Source: Bernardetia sp. ABR2-2B (GTDB taxonomy: Bacteria > Bacteroidota > Bacteroidia > Cytophagales > Bernardetiaceae). Taken from it: DNA of 64,000 nucleotides. Position 1 is the stretch's first letter. The number at the start of each line of letters is the position of its first letter. The stretch is from assembly GCF_037126435.1 (NCBI RefSeq), contig NZ_CP147020.1, forward strand, positions 2,283,293 through 2,347,292, read 5' to 3'. Below the pieces are notes generated by a model. It did not search any database, was not told where the DNA came from, and saw nothing but the letters and a program-made list of their open reading frames with translations. This document shows, piece by piece, positions 25,772-34,301 of this stretch. A program made the position numbers and the translations under genes.

Positions 25772-27406
25772 ATGAAAAACACAATCACACTTTTATTAGA
25801 TAAACTAGGCGTTTCATACACGCCTTTTTATTTGTCAAAACTTACTGAAAAATGCAATCAAGCTCAAACTTTGAGTGATATTGCATTGCTTTTGGCGTAT
25901 TATAAGGTAGAGTCTTTAGCTGTTCAGATTGGAAGAGAAGAATTGTCAGAAATTCCTTTACCTGCACTTGTTTTGTTTTCTCAAAGAGATGAAAACGGTA
26001 GAACACAAAATGAATATGCCATTTTGGAAGAAGTAAAAGAAAATGAAGTAACCTTGATTTCTGCAAAAGGAGAACAGCAAATAAAGTCAATAGAAGACTT
26101 TGGAAAATCGTGGACAGGCTATACACTTTTGTTAGATAAAAATGAAAATGCAGCAGAACCAAATTATATAGCTCATAAAAAAGCAGAGAGAAAACAAAGT
26201 GTTTTTGAGTCTGTAAAAGTAGGTATTCAAGTTTTGGTAGGCATATCATTTTTGTTTTTGATAGGAAAATCTATTTTCGAAAGTGGCAATAATAATCTAA
26301 CATCTATTTTTGAGATTTCCTTTTATGTTTTGCATAGTATAGGATTTGTTATTAGTGCAATCTTGCTTTCAGGAGAAATTTTTAAAGATAATATTGTTTT
26401 CAAAAAAGCCTGTAATGCATTTGGAAAGTCCTCTTCATGTGCAAATACAAACCCAAAAGGTACAAGTGGAATAGATTCAATTAAAAAATGGTTTAGCTTT
26501 TCAGAGTTGGGTGTTTATTATTTCTTTGGAGCATTTTTATTTTTAGTAATTAGTCAGTTTCAAAACAGTTTTCTTGCTTTTAGTTTTCAAAGTGTTATTT
26601 CTGTTTTGGGAATTTTTGCAGTCATTGTTTCTTTGTATTATCAGAAGTTTGTTCTCAAAAAATGGTGTTCTTTGTGCGTATCTGTAATGGTAATCTTGTT
26701 TTTAGAATCTGTTTTGGGAGGAATCTATTTATTTAGTTTTCAGGATAACTTAGCTCAAATTACTGCTTCTTCTGTTCTTTCCATTTCTGCAACAGCAATT
26801 TTTTCATTTTTATTACCCATTGCTATTTGGAACATCCTCAAACCTATTCTTACAAAATATAACTCTTCCAAAAATAAAACTAAAAACCTTCATTCTTTCA
26901 AATATGATTTTGAAGTTTTCAAGACTTTACTTTCTCAATCTAAAAAAATAGATGTTCGTAATGTTCCTACACAGTTTGTTGAGGGAAATACAGCTAGTGA
27001 TGAAAACCCTGTTTCTTTGGTTGTTATTAGTCGTCCAACGTGTCCACCTTGTATAAGTGCAAAGAAAGATTTAGCAAAATTGAGAGAAAGTTTTGGCAAT
27101 TATTTCAAAATGACAACTTGCCATCTGACAGCCAACCAAACAAGCGAAGACTACAAACAGATTGCTGAAATGCTATCTAACTTACCTACAAATTATTCTG
27201 AAACTGAAAAAGAAAGTATTATTTCAGAGCATTATGCTTGGATAAATCAAACAGGAATTAGCTTTACACCTGCTTTTATTGTCAATGGTCATCTTCTACC
27301 AGAAAAATATACAGTTACAGATTTAGAATATTTTTTGGTGCATTTGGCAAGTGAAATGGAAGAAGTAGAAGAAAATGGACAAGAAGAGCTATCTTTGCAG
27401 GAGTAA
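25772..27406 (+). CDS. C39-like domain / VKOR / thioredoxin fusion, disulfide-forming membrane protein
   Basis: A 544-residue three-part protein. Residues 1-~125 resemble the C39 peptidase of the local exporter (TLSDIALLLAYYKVESLAVQI against its SLLGIATAAENIGLRTLAVQI) but lack the catalytic Cys and His, so this part probably only binds leaders. Residues ~150-360 form a VKOR domain with about five or six membrane helices, loop cysteines C214 and C223 and active-site C299-S-L-C302. The C-terminus is a periplasmic thioredoxin domain with C424-P-P-C427. VKOR oxidises a thioredoxin partner with quinone as acceptor, so this protein should insert disulfides into the exported cysteine-rich peptides. 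HlyD follows 39 bases later, probably in the same transcript. Confidence 0.85.
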   Translation: MKNTITLLLDKLGVSYTPFYLSKLTEKCNQAQTLSDIALLLAYYKVESLAVQIGREELSEIPLPALVLFSQRDENGRTQNEYAILEEVKENEVTLISAKGEQQIKSIEDFGKSWTGYTLLLDKNENAAEPNYIAHKKAERKQSVFESVKVGIQVLVGISFLFLIGKSIFESGNNNLTSIFEISFYVLHSIGFVISAILLSGEIFKDNIVFKKACNAFGKSSSCANTNPKGTSGIDSIKKWFSFSELGVYYFFGAFLFLVISQFQNSFLAFSFQSVISVLGIFAVIVSLYYQKFVLKKWCSLCVSVMVILFLESVLGGIYLFSFQDNLAQITASSVLSISATAIFSFLLPIAIWNILKPILTKYNSSKNKTKNLHSFKYDFEVFKTLLSQSKKIDVRNVPTQFVEGNTASDENPVSLVVISRPTCPPCISAKKDLAKLRESFGNYFKMTTCHLTANQTSEDYKQIAEMLSNLPTNYSETEKESIISEHYAWINQTGISFTPAFIVNGHLLPEKYTVTDLEYFLVHLASEMEEVEENGQEELSLQE

Positions 27407-27445
27407 TTATCAAGATAGATTATAGAAATAATTGAGATTTTATTA

Positions 27446-28792
27446 ATGGAAGAAAACAATATAGAAAGAGAAACTATTTTTCGCTCTTATTCAGAAGAAA
27501 CACAGGAATTACTTACACGTCCACAAGGATTTTTTATGCGTTCAGGGATTTCAATTATTTTTGGCGTTTTGCTTCTAATGCTTGTTGTTTCTCATTTTAT
27601 ACGTTATCCAGAACTATCTACTTCTGAAGTAACACTATATGCAAATCAGGCAAAGGCAAGTTTGTTTCCAAAGATAAATAGCCGTATTATTTTCATAAAT
27701 GCAAAACATAATCAAGAGGTAAAAGAAAATGAACTTTTACTTGTTTTGGAAAGCACAACAGATTGGAAAGAAGCCCAAGGACTAGAGAGTTACTTAGATA
27801 CACTTGCTTCTCAAAACTCAGTATTTGAAAATGTAGACTTTTTTCAAAAAAATGAAATTCCTATTTTCACAAATTTAGGAAACCTTCAACTTGAGTATGA
27901 ACAGTTTAAAAATAATATCTTAGATTATCAATTATTTTCAAAGACTAATTCTCACGCTCAAAAACAAGCTGCTATTCGTTCAGAGATAGAAATTCAAAAT
28001 TCATTGAGTTCTATTTTGGAAGAAAAATACGAACTTCAAAAGAGAGATTATGAGTTGAGCAGACAAAAATACATTACAGATTCGTTCTTGTACAAAAGTG
28101 AAGCAATTGCAAAACAAGAATTTTTACAAACTAAAAGTATATTTCTAAACAAAGAAAGTAGTTTTCTTCAAAATGAAGAAGCAAATCTGAACGCTCAAAT
28201 GCGAGTTAGTCAGCTCAATCAACAACTTGTAGAAGTTTCTATTGCCTATCAAGAACAAGCTTTCAAATACAAACAACAGCTTCGAACAAGTTTTGCTACC
28301 CTTAAAAAAATATTAGATGAATGGAAATCTAATTACTTAATTATCAGTCCGATAGAAGGGAATGTTAGTTTTTTCAATCCACTTAATTTGTATCAACCTG
28401 TCGGAATTGATAAAGAAATTATTTCTGTTGTTCCTCAAAAAAATGCTATTTATGGGTATACAAAAGTAGATTCAAAATACATTTCCAAACTTACAGAAGG
28501 AAAAGAAAGCGACAAAAAGGCGAATAAAGCAAAAATAAAATTAGAAGCTTACCCTTTTGCTCGTTATGGTTGGTTAGAGGCAGAAGTAGAACAGATAAGT
28601 CTTTCTCCACAAGAAAATAAATATTCTGTAAAGTTAAAATTAGAAAACGGACTACAAACTAATAGAAATATTGAGTTAGATTTGGCTACAAAAAGTGAAA
28701 TTTATGGAACAGCAGAGATAGTTTTGGAGGAAAGAAGTCTCTTAGATAAGTTTTTAGAACAAACAATTTATTCTGTTGAAGCATTTGAATAA
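27446..28792 (+). CDS. HlyD-family membrane fusion protein of the peptide exporter
   Basis: A 448-residue adaptor protein. One membrane helix near residues 33-52 (SIIFGVLLLMLVVSHFI) follows a short cytoplasmic N-terminus, then a biotinyl-like segment (LFPKINSRIIFINAKHNQEVKENELLLVLES), a long coiled-coil (~85-280), a second lipoyl half (YLIISPIEGNVSFFNPLNLYQPVG) and a beta-barrel end. Such proteins bridge an ABC exporter to the outer membrane. The matching exporter is at 13679-15895, some 11.5 kb away on the other strand; no TolC-type outer membrane channel is in the window, so one elsewhere must be used. It ends the peptide cluster. Confidence 0.88.
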   Translation: MEENNIERETIFRSYSEETQELLTRPQGFFMRSGISIIFGVLLLMLVVSHFIRYPELSTSEVTLYANQAKASLFPKINSRIIFINAKHNQEVKENELLLVLESTTDWKEAQGLESYLDTLASQNSVFENVDFFQKNEIPIFTNLGNLQLEYEQFKNNILDYQLFSKTNSHAQKQAAIRSEIEIQNSLSSILEEKYELQKRDYELSRQKYITDSFLYKSEAIAKQEFLQTKSIFLNKESSFLQNEEANLNAQMRVSQLNQQLVEVSIAYQEQAFKYKQQLRTSFATLKKILDEWKSNYLIISPIEGNVSFFNPLNLYQPVGIDKEIISVVPQKNAIYGYTKVDSKYISKLTEGKESDKKANKAKIKLEAYPFARYGWLEAEVEQISLSPQENKYSVKLKLENGLQTNRNIELDLATKSEIYGTAEIVLEERSLLDKFLEQTIYSVEAFE

Positions 28793-28825
28793 TAAACTTT
28801 CACTTCAATAATAAAATTGATTTTC

Positions 28826-30064
28826 ATGAATGATTATCCACAACAAAGAAAAATCATCAACGACCCTGTTCATGGTTTTATTCGCATTCCCACCAAGCTG
28901 ATTTTGAAACTTATAAATCACCCTTATTTTCAGCGTTTGAGGAGAATAAAACAGTTGGGTCTGACAGAATTTGTTTACCCCGGTGCATTGCATACTCGTT
29001 TTCATCACGCTTTAGGAGCAATGAACCTTATGAGAATGGCTTTGGATACGTTGAGATTAAAAGAACATAAAATCTCTCATAAAGAATACGAATCGGCTTT
29101 GATTGCTATTTTATTACACGATGTTGGTCATGGAGCTTTTTCTCATGCGCTAGAATGCACAATTTTGAAAGACTGTCATCATGAGGAGTTATCGCTTTTG
29201 ATTATGGAAAAGTTAGATGAAGAGTTTAATGGACAACTCAAAACGGCAATAGAGATTTTTAAAGGGAACTATCATCGTCCATTTTTTCATCAACTTGTAT
29301 CTGGTCAGATTGATGTCGATAGAATGGATTATCTACAACGAGATTGTTTTTTTACAGGCGTTTCGGAGGGAACAATCGGAGGAAAACGAATTATCAGAAT
29401 GCTCAATTTGAGTGATGATAAATTAGTCGTAGAAGAAAAAGGCGTTTATAGCATCGAACATTTTTTGAATGCTCGTAGAATGATGTATTGGCAAGTTTAT
29501 CTACACAAAACAACGGTTTCCACAGAACAAATGCTTATTCAGACTATCCGTAGAGCTAGGTTTTTGGTACAACAAGGAAGTAAACTTTTCTCTACTCCTT
29601 CCCTTTCTTTTTTCTTAGAAAATGAAATTACTTTAGAGCAGTTCAAAAATGATAAAGAAGTTTTAGAAAACTTTGTACAACTAGATGATTATGATATTTG
29701 GGCAAGTATAAAAGTTTGGACAAAAAGTGAGGACAAAATTCTATCTTCTCTCAGCAATATGTTAGTCAATCGTCGTCTTTTCAAAACGCACTTGACAACA
29801 GAAGAATTAGACCCAAATTTTAAACAAGAAATAAAAGAAAAGGTAAAAAAACAGTTTGGAATAAACGATAACGAATTATCTTTTTTAGTTTGTGAAGGTA
29901 AAATTAGTAACTCAGCCTACGCACTCGGAACAGGCGAAGAAATCTGTATTTTGAAAAAAAATGGTGAAGTGATAGACATTACAAATGCCTCTGATATTCC
30001 TTATCTTCAATCACTTACACAAGCTGTTACTAAAAATTATTTTTGTTATCCTAAGATGAAATAG
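28826..30064 (+). CDS. HD-domain phosphohydrolase
   Basis: A 412-residue protein of the HD superfamily. Metal ligands are seen in HTRFHHALGAM and in ILLHDVGHGAFSHALE (the HD pair), followed by SGQIDVDRMDYLQRD. The order and spacing match the SAMHD1/YdhJ-like group of dNTP triphosphohydrolases or related nucleotide hydrolases. The start at 28826 (MNDYPQQRK) is the first ATG; a TTG nine bases earlier is less likely. It starts 33 bases after the HlyD gene, so read-through is possible, but nothing ties it to peptide export. Its last 63 bases recur at 30909-30971. Confidence 0.83.
   Translation: MNDYPQQRKIINDPVHGFIRIPTKLILKLINHPYFQRLRRIKQLGLTEFVYPGALHTRFHHALGAMNLMRMALDTLRLKEHKISHKEYESALIAILLHDVGHGAFSHALECTILKDCHHEELSLLIMEKLDEEFNGQLKTAIEIFKGNYHRPFFHQLVSGQIDVDRMDYLQRDCFFTGVSEGTIGGKRIIRMLNLSDDKLVVEEKGVYSIEHFLNARRMMYWQVYLHKTTVSTEQMLIQTIRRARFLVQQGSKLFSTPSLSFFLENEITLEQFKNDKEVLENFVQLDDYDIWASIKVWTKSEDKILSSLSNMLVNRRLFKTHLTTEELDPNFKQEIKEKVKKQFGINDNELSFLVCEGKISNSAYALGTGEEICILKKNGEVIDITNASDIPYLQSLTQAVTKNYFCYPKMK
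30002..30064 (+). repeat. 63-base direct repeat, left copy (3' end of HD gene)
   Basis: The last 21 codons (with stop) of the HD gene. They recur at 30909-30971 with 5 changes, four of them silent (including TAG to TAA). The two copies flank the toxin-antitoxin pair. Confidence 0.9.
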
Positions 30065-30070
30065 ATTAAC

Positions 30071-30538
30071 TTATTTATTCACTTCTATCAAAATTATTTT
30101 ACAAAAAACAGGGTCTAAATGAAGAAAATCATCATCTGTTGTTAATAAAGTTGCTTCTATCGAAGTAGCAGTTGCAGCAATCCAAATATCGTTTTTACCC
30201 ATGTTTCTTGCTGACATACCTTTCGGTAAAGGTAATTTTTTTAATGTACCTTGGCTGTAAGCATCAATCAGAGCATAGTTTTGCATTAATTTATCTTCAA
30301 TTTTTCCTGAAACACTTATAATTTCTAACTTAGATAAAAGTTCTGATAATCTATTAATTTTCTTACTTTGCCAACCTAGCTTCAAACTAAGAGCTAAAAT
30401 TTCAGCAACTGAAGCAAAACTAACATACGTTTCATTTTTAGGAAATTCAAAAGGCTCAAAAGTCATATCTACATATTCCCATGTAGAAGAATTTCTAACA
30501 ATATGAATTAGAATATTTGTGTCAATTATATACTTCAT
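30071..30538 (-). CDS. PIN-domain toxin, VapC-like
   Basis: A 155-residue PIN-domain protein. Acidic residues expected for the metal-dependent RNase site are at D6 (YIIDTNIL), E46 (FASVAEILAL), D117 (MGKNDIWIAATA) and D135 (LTTDDDFLHLD). VapC toxins cleave tRNA or rRNA and are held inactive by an antitoxin. The partner gene lies directly upstream with only three bases between, the usual antitoxin-toxin order. The pair is inserted between two copies of the HD gene end and is read against its neighbours. Confidence 0.85.
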   Translation of the reverse strand: MKYIIDTNILIHIVRNSSTWEYVDMTFEPFEFPKNETYVSFASVAEILALSLKLGWQSKKINRLSELLSKLEIISVSGKIEDKLMQNYALIDAYSQGTLKKLPLPKGMSARNMGKNDIWIAATATSIEATLLTTDDDFLHLDPVFCKIILIEVNK

Positions 30539-30541
30539 AAA

Positions 30542-30835
30542 TTATTTCTTTATCATAGCTAAAAGTTCTTCTACTGTTTCGTTTCCTTCCCAACAGCCTA
30601 CAATTTCTGTTTTATTAATTGGAGTATAAACATAAGAAGGAGATAAAACCTGTTCTACTGTTTTGGTTTTGAAACTTCCTTTCCAACTATCAAAAGGATT
30701 TATAAATTGATTTTCTATTTTTTCCTCTATCAATTCTTGTTGTATAACTTCTTGAAAAGTAGCATACAAACGACTAAGTAATTTTTGATTACTCAACTTT
30801 ATTATATCTACAAGTAACTGTTCTTTGATTGTCAT
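30542..30835 (-). CDS. Antitoxin of the PIN toxin
   Basis: A 97-residue protein upstream of the PIN toxin. The first half is helical (LLVDIIKLSNQKLLSRLYATFQ), the C-terminal part (GCWEGNETVEELLAMIKK) resembles the tail found in antitoxins of PIN pairs, which wraps the toxin. I see no clear ribbon-helix-helix or AbrB DNA-binding motif, so its type is uncertain. Assignment rests on order, spacing of three bases and the tail. Confidence 0.7.
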   Translation of the reverse strand: MTIKEQLLVDIIKLSNQKLLSRLYATFQEVIQQELIEEKIENQFINPFDSWKGSFKTKTVEQVLSPSYVYTPINKTEIVGCWEGNETVEELLAMIKK

Positions 30836-30908
30836 TTTTTTTGGTTTTCTTATTTTTATGCTTTCTACAAGATACGAAAAAAATAGCTTTGGGTTTGGGA
30901 TAATTTTG

Positions 30909-30971
30909 TATCTTCAATCACTTACACAAGCTGTTACTAAGAATTGTTTTTGCTATCCTAAAATGAAATAA
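30909..30971 (+). repeat. 63-base direct repeat, right copy (orphan HD gene end)
   Basis: Copy of the 3' end of the HD gene (codons for YLQSLTQAVTKNCFCYPKMK and a stop) lying two bases before the next gene's ATG. Without the 907-base offset between the copies, the HD gene would directly abut the gene at 30974. Confidence 0.9.
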
Positions 30972-30973
30972 CT

Positions 30974-31708
30974 ATGCGATTTATATTCCTTCTTTGCTTT
31001 ATAATTCCTTACTTTTCTTTTGCACAAGATGACAATAAAATAGATTCACTTTCTTATCCTTGCTATTCGAATGGAACATCAATAACAATGTTTTTTGATT
31101 CTGACACTTCTTCCGAGAATAAACAACTTGAAAATTATAAAGCCTATTTATTAGCTTATCCTAGTTATGATACATTAAAAACTGATTCTACAAATAAAAA
31201 GATACTTTATGTTCCTACTCACGGAACGTTTGTAGAAGGTAACTCCAAAGAAGATAGTTTATTGAGAGCAGAGAAAGAGGTAACCAATCCTTTCCTTAAA
31301 TCTAAATTTCTTCTCATACAACCTGAATTAGATAGTACAGAAGATTCTTTACTGCAAAGACAAGGAATACTTTTTACAAAAGATAATGAGCCAGTATTGA
31401 CTGATTCACAACCTGCAACTCTCTCTTTAACACAAGAACAAAAAACAAGGTACACACTAGAAACACAAGCTAATAGATGCAACTATCATAATTGGGAAAA
31501 ACACATTAAAACTTACGAAAATAAGAAAAACTATGTACTCATTTGTTTCAATACAGATGATTGGGAAATCAAATCTGATTTTTCAGTTTTCTTTTATGAA
31601 GAAATGTTGAAAGGAAAACATTCAAACAAAAATGAATTAATTGAAAAAACTTTTATCAGATGGAAAGCAAAATATCCAACTGTTGAATATAAGATGGCTA
31701 GTTTTTAA
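30974..31708 (+). CDS. Secreted protein of unknown function
   Basis: A 244-residue protein with a signal peptide (MRFIFLLCFIIPYFSFAQ, cut after FAQ). I recognise no domain. The sequence is rich in Lys, Glu, Asp and Thr, and a DDW and two late cysteines (RCNYHNW, VLICFNTDDW) are seen. It begins two bases after the orphan copy of the HD gene end, which suggests that it was once directly downstream of the HD gene in one operon. It converges with the SDR gene with one base between the stops. Confidence 0.6.
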   Translation: MRFIFLLCFIIPYFSFAQDDNKIDSLSYPCYSNGTSITMFFDSDTSSENKQLENYKAYLLAYPSYDTLKTDSTNKKILYVPTHGTFVEGNSKEDSLLRAEKEVTNPFLKSKFLLIQPELDSTEDSLLQRQGILFTKDNEPVLTDSQPATLSLTQEQKTRYTLETQANRCNYHNWEKHIKTYENKKNYVLICFNTDDWEIKSDFSVFFYEEMLKGKHSNKNELIEKTFIRWKAKYPTVEYKMASF

Positions 31709-31709
31709 C

Positions 31710-32483
31710 TTAAAAAACACTCACACTCATTCCACCATCAACAGTTATATTTTGTCCTGTCAGATAGGAAGATTTATCCATCGCCAAAAATGCAATTACG
31801 GAAGCCATTTCTGCTGCTTTGGCAATTCTTCCCAACGGGGTTCTTAAAAGTATGCGTTCTAATTTTTCTTTATTTTCAAAAACTGCTTCTGTGAGTGGCG
31901 TTTTGGTGTACCAAGGCGAAACCGTATTTACACGAATGTTGTCTTCTGCCCACTCAACGGCAAAACTACGTGTTTGTTGATTGATTCCTCCCTTCGACAT
32001 CGCATAGGGCAAACCACTATTTACATCTTGACTTCCTGCCACTGAACCTACATTCACAACGGACGCATTTTGAGATTTTTGGAGTAATGGATATAAAATT
32101 CTTGAAACCTCAAAAGGAGCTATCAAATTGATTTCCAGTATCTTACGATATTCTTCTTCGTTATATTCTAAAGCTGATTTTCTGATATTTATTCCTGCAT
32201 TATTTACCAAAATATCTAATTTTTGAAAATTACTTTCTATCCAATTAAAGGCTTTTTGTCGGTCTGCTTTGCTCGTTACATCTGCTTTTATTCCTTTTAT
32301 AAACGAATTTGGAAACTCTTTTTTCAGTTCTTTTTCTAGATTTTGAATTTCATCTTCATTACGAGCAGAAAATAAAACATCTGCCTCAAGTTCTAAAAAC
32401 TCAATAACAGTTGCTTTTCCAATTCCCTTTGAGCCACCTGTAACAAAAGCTTTTCTGTCTTTAAGATTCCAAGAAGTTTTCAT
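31710..32483 (-). CDS. Short-chain dehydrogenase/reductase (SDR)
   Basis: A 257-residue classical SDR. The nucleotide-binding motif is TGGSKGIGK near the N-terminus, NNAG (LVNNAGINIR) and the catalytic Ser (VNVGSVAGS), Tyr and Lys (YAMSKGG) are in place, and the C-terminus is the usual YLTGQNITVDGG. It uses NAD(P)H to reduce a carbonyl or the reverse. The N-terminal WNLKDRKAFVTGG and overall sequence recall tropinone-reductase-like enzymes; the substrate cannot be deduced. It overlaps no neighbour, and the GbsR-type regulator gene lies upstream on the same strand with a 108-base gap. Confidence 0.87.
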   Translation of the reverse strand: MKTSWNLKDRKAFVTGGSKGIGKATVIEFLELEADVLFSARNEDEIQNLEKELKKEFPNSFIKGIKADVTSKADRQKAFNWIESNFQKLDILVNNAGINIRKSALEYNEEEYRKILEINLIAPFEVSRILYPLLQKSQNASVVNVGSVAGSQDVNSGLPYAMSKGGINQQTRSFAVEWAEDNIRVNTVSPWYTKTPLTEAVFENKEKLERILLRTPLGRIAKAAEMASVIAFLAMDKSSYLTGQNITVDGGMSVSVF

Positions 32484-32591
32484 AAAAATGTGGTTTTTGT
32501 TTGTTGGTGTCGCTGCGCTAAAACACCAAAAATGGCAGAGTTATAAAGGTAATTTGTATTTAACTAATAATTTATCGCTAACAACTAATCA

Positions 32592-33131
32592 CTATTTGAG
32601 AAATCTTTCAACAATCTTAGATTCAGAGGCTTTTATCATTACTTCTAATGCTTTTTCAGCACGATTGGCAAAGGAATCTATCTGTTGCATCATTTCTTTA
32701 AACTCTTCTACTTCTTTATTTTTTTGTTCTATTTCTTCTTTTGAATCTATTTTTTTCTTCTCTGCTTCCGAAATTTCTACATCTTTTACATCTTCTAGCA
32801 TCTTCAAAATAGGTTCTAACTCTCGCTTTCTGCGCTCTCTCATTACTCTTCTTGTAATTTCCCACATATCTTTTTCAGCAGCAAAATATTCTTTTCGCTC
32901 TCCTATTTTTATAGTTTTTTCTATAAGCTGCCAATCTATTAAGGCTCTCAAATTCATATTTGCGCTTCCTTGTGAAACTGAAAGTGTATCTATAATCTCT
33001 TGTGCGCTAAGAGGCTCGGCAGAGACCAACAAAAGTGCGTGAATTTGTGCCATTGTTCGGCTAATTCCCCAGCTTGTTCCCAAAACACCCCATGCTTGAA
33101 TAAATTTTGCTTTTGCGTCGTCTAATTTCAT
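32592..33131 (-). CDS. GbsR/MarR-type transcriptional regulator
   Basis: A 179-residue regulator. A winged-helix domain covers residues ~10-90 (WGISRTMAQIHALLLVSAEPLSAQEIIDTL... SQGSANMNLRALIDWQLI), as in the GbsR subgroup of the MarR family, which in Bacillus controls glycine betaine synthesis. A long charged coiled-coil tail (~100-165) follows and may serve dimer formation. It lies upstream of the SDR gene and could control it, but no operator was found. Confidence 0.83.
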   Translation of the reverse strand: MKLDDAKAKFIQAWGVLGTSWGISRTMAQIHALLLVSAEPLSAQEIIDTLSVSQGSANMNLRALIDWQLIEKTIKIGERKEYFAAEKDMWEITRRVMRERRKRELEPILKMLEDVKDVEISEAEKKKIDSKEEIEQKNKEVEEFKEMMQQIDSFANRAEKALEVMIKASESKIVERFLK

Positions 33132-33292
33132 TATCTTATTACTTTATTCTTTTCTGTATCTTTGAATTAGTTGATTATAAAAGTACAAAATTTCAAGTCA
33201 AATTTCAATCTAATTTGAAAGTCTGTAAAGTATTTGCCTAACGAAATAATATAGGATTTAGTTATTTGTTTTTAATTGCTAATTGAATACTT

Positions 33293-33300
33293 TATCTTTG
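33293..33300 (+). promoter_or_regulatory. Candidate -7 element for ribF
   Basis: TATCTTTG, a full match to TAnnTTTG, 43 bases before the ribF start codon. A TTTG at 33265-33268 is somewhat too far upstream for a standard -33. The 212-base gap (33132-33343) also holds a second TATCTTTG near 33163 and the regulator's promoter region. Confidence 0.5.
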
Positions 33301-33343
33301 TTATCATTTCCAAAATCAATATTTCAAAATAGTTTTTTCCTAG

Positions 33344-34279
33344 ATGAAAATTTACCGTAAGGTTTCAGAGTTTCCAGAACTGCAACACACCATTCTAACG
33401 AGTGGAACGTTTGATGGTGTACATTTAGGACATCAAAAAATTATTCAACGTGTAGTCGACCTCAAAAAACGCACTCCAAATGCTCAAACGGTCGTCTTGA
33501 CCTATCATCCTCATCCTCGCTTGGTGCTTTTTCCAGAACAAAAAGACCTCAAAATACTGACAACATTAGAAGAGAAAGCAATTTTGTTAGAAGATTTGGG
33601 CATCGACCACTTGTGTGTCATTCCATTTACAAAGCGTTTTGCTTCTACGTCTTCTGAAAATTTTATCAAAAGAATTATTCAAAAAAAGCTACAAACTCGT
33701 CAGTTTGTGATTGGTTATGACCATCGTTTCGGTAAAAATAGAGAAGGAGGTTTTGAGTATCTAAAAGAAAATGAAGACCGATTTGGATTTAAGGTAGAAG
33801 AAATACCGAGGCAAGACATTGAAGACAATGCAATCAGTAGCACAAGAATCAGAAAAGCACTTTTTGAGGGAGATATACAAACGGCAAATGAACTTTTAGG
33901 CTATGAGTTTTCGCTTACTGGAAAAGTAGTAAAAGGAAAGCAGATAGGAAGAACAATTGGCTACCCAACAGCAAATTTGAAATTAGATTACAAACACAAA
34001 CTTATTCCAAAACAAGGAATTTATGCTGTCCGAATTTTTCATAAATATGAATATTATGGTGGAATGCTAAGTATTGGTGTTCGTCCGACAATAGGAAAAA
34101 ACCTCAAACAAACCATTGAAGTAAATATTTTTGATTTTGATAAGGATATTTATGATAAAGATTTGACTTTGCAGTTTGTGAAATTTTTGAGAGAAGAAGA
34201 AAAATATAATTCTTTAGATGAACTAAAAGCACAATTAGCTAAGGATAAAGAAGAGAGTTTGGAGGTTTTGAAAGTTTGA
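33344..34279 (+). CDS. ribF: Bifunctional riboflavin kinase / FAD synthetase
   Basis: A 311-residue enzyme that converts riboflavin to FMN and then FAD in the cytoplasm. The N-terminal adenylyltransferase part shows GTFDGVHLGHQKII and later ISSTRIRKAL; the C-terminal flavokinase part shows GRTIGYPTANLKL and SIGVRPTIG. Length and both halves match the prokaryotic fused enzyme. An unknown gene follows after 22 bases on the same strand. Confidence 0.93.
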   Translation: MKIYRKVSEFPELQHTILTSGTFDGVHLGHQKIIQRVVDLKKRTPNAQTVVLTYHPHPRLVLFPEQKDLKILTTLEEKAILLEDLGIDHLCVIPFTKRFASTSSENFIKRIIQKKLQTRQFVIGYDHRFGKNREGGFEYLKENEDRFGFKVEEIPRQDIEDNAISSTRIRKALFEGDIQTANELLGYEFSLTGKVVKGKQIGRTIGYPTANLKLDYKHKLIPKQGIYAVRIFHKYEYYGGMLSIGVRPTIGKNLKQTIEVNIFDFDKDIYDKDLTLQFVKFLREEEKYNSLDELKAQLAKDKEESLEVLKV

Positions 34280-34301
34280 TTTCTAAAATATTTAATACAA
34301 T

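Noticed and set aside
13679-28792. Lanthipeptide, lasso-peptide or grasp-type RiPP cluster
   Set aside because: No LanB/C/M, lasso cyclase, ATP-grasp, radical SAM or other modifying enzyme is present. The visible chemistry is disulfide formation and leader cleavage.
32488-33042. Plus-strand reading frame of 184 residues opposite the GbsR/MarR gene
   Set aside because: It is antisense to a clear regulator gene, is Ser/Phe/Ile-rich as expected for a shadow frame, and has no recognisable domain.
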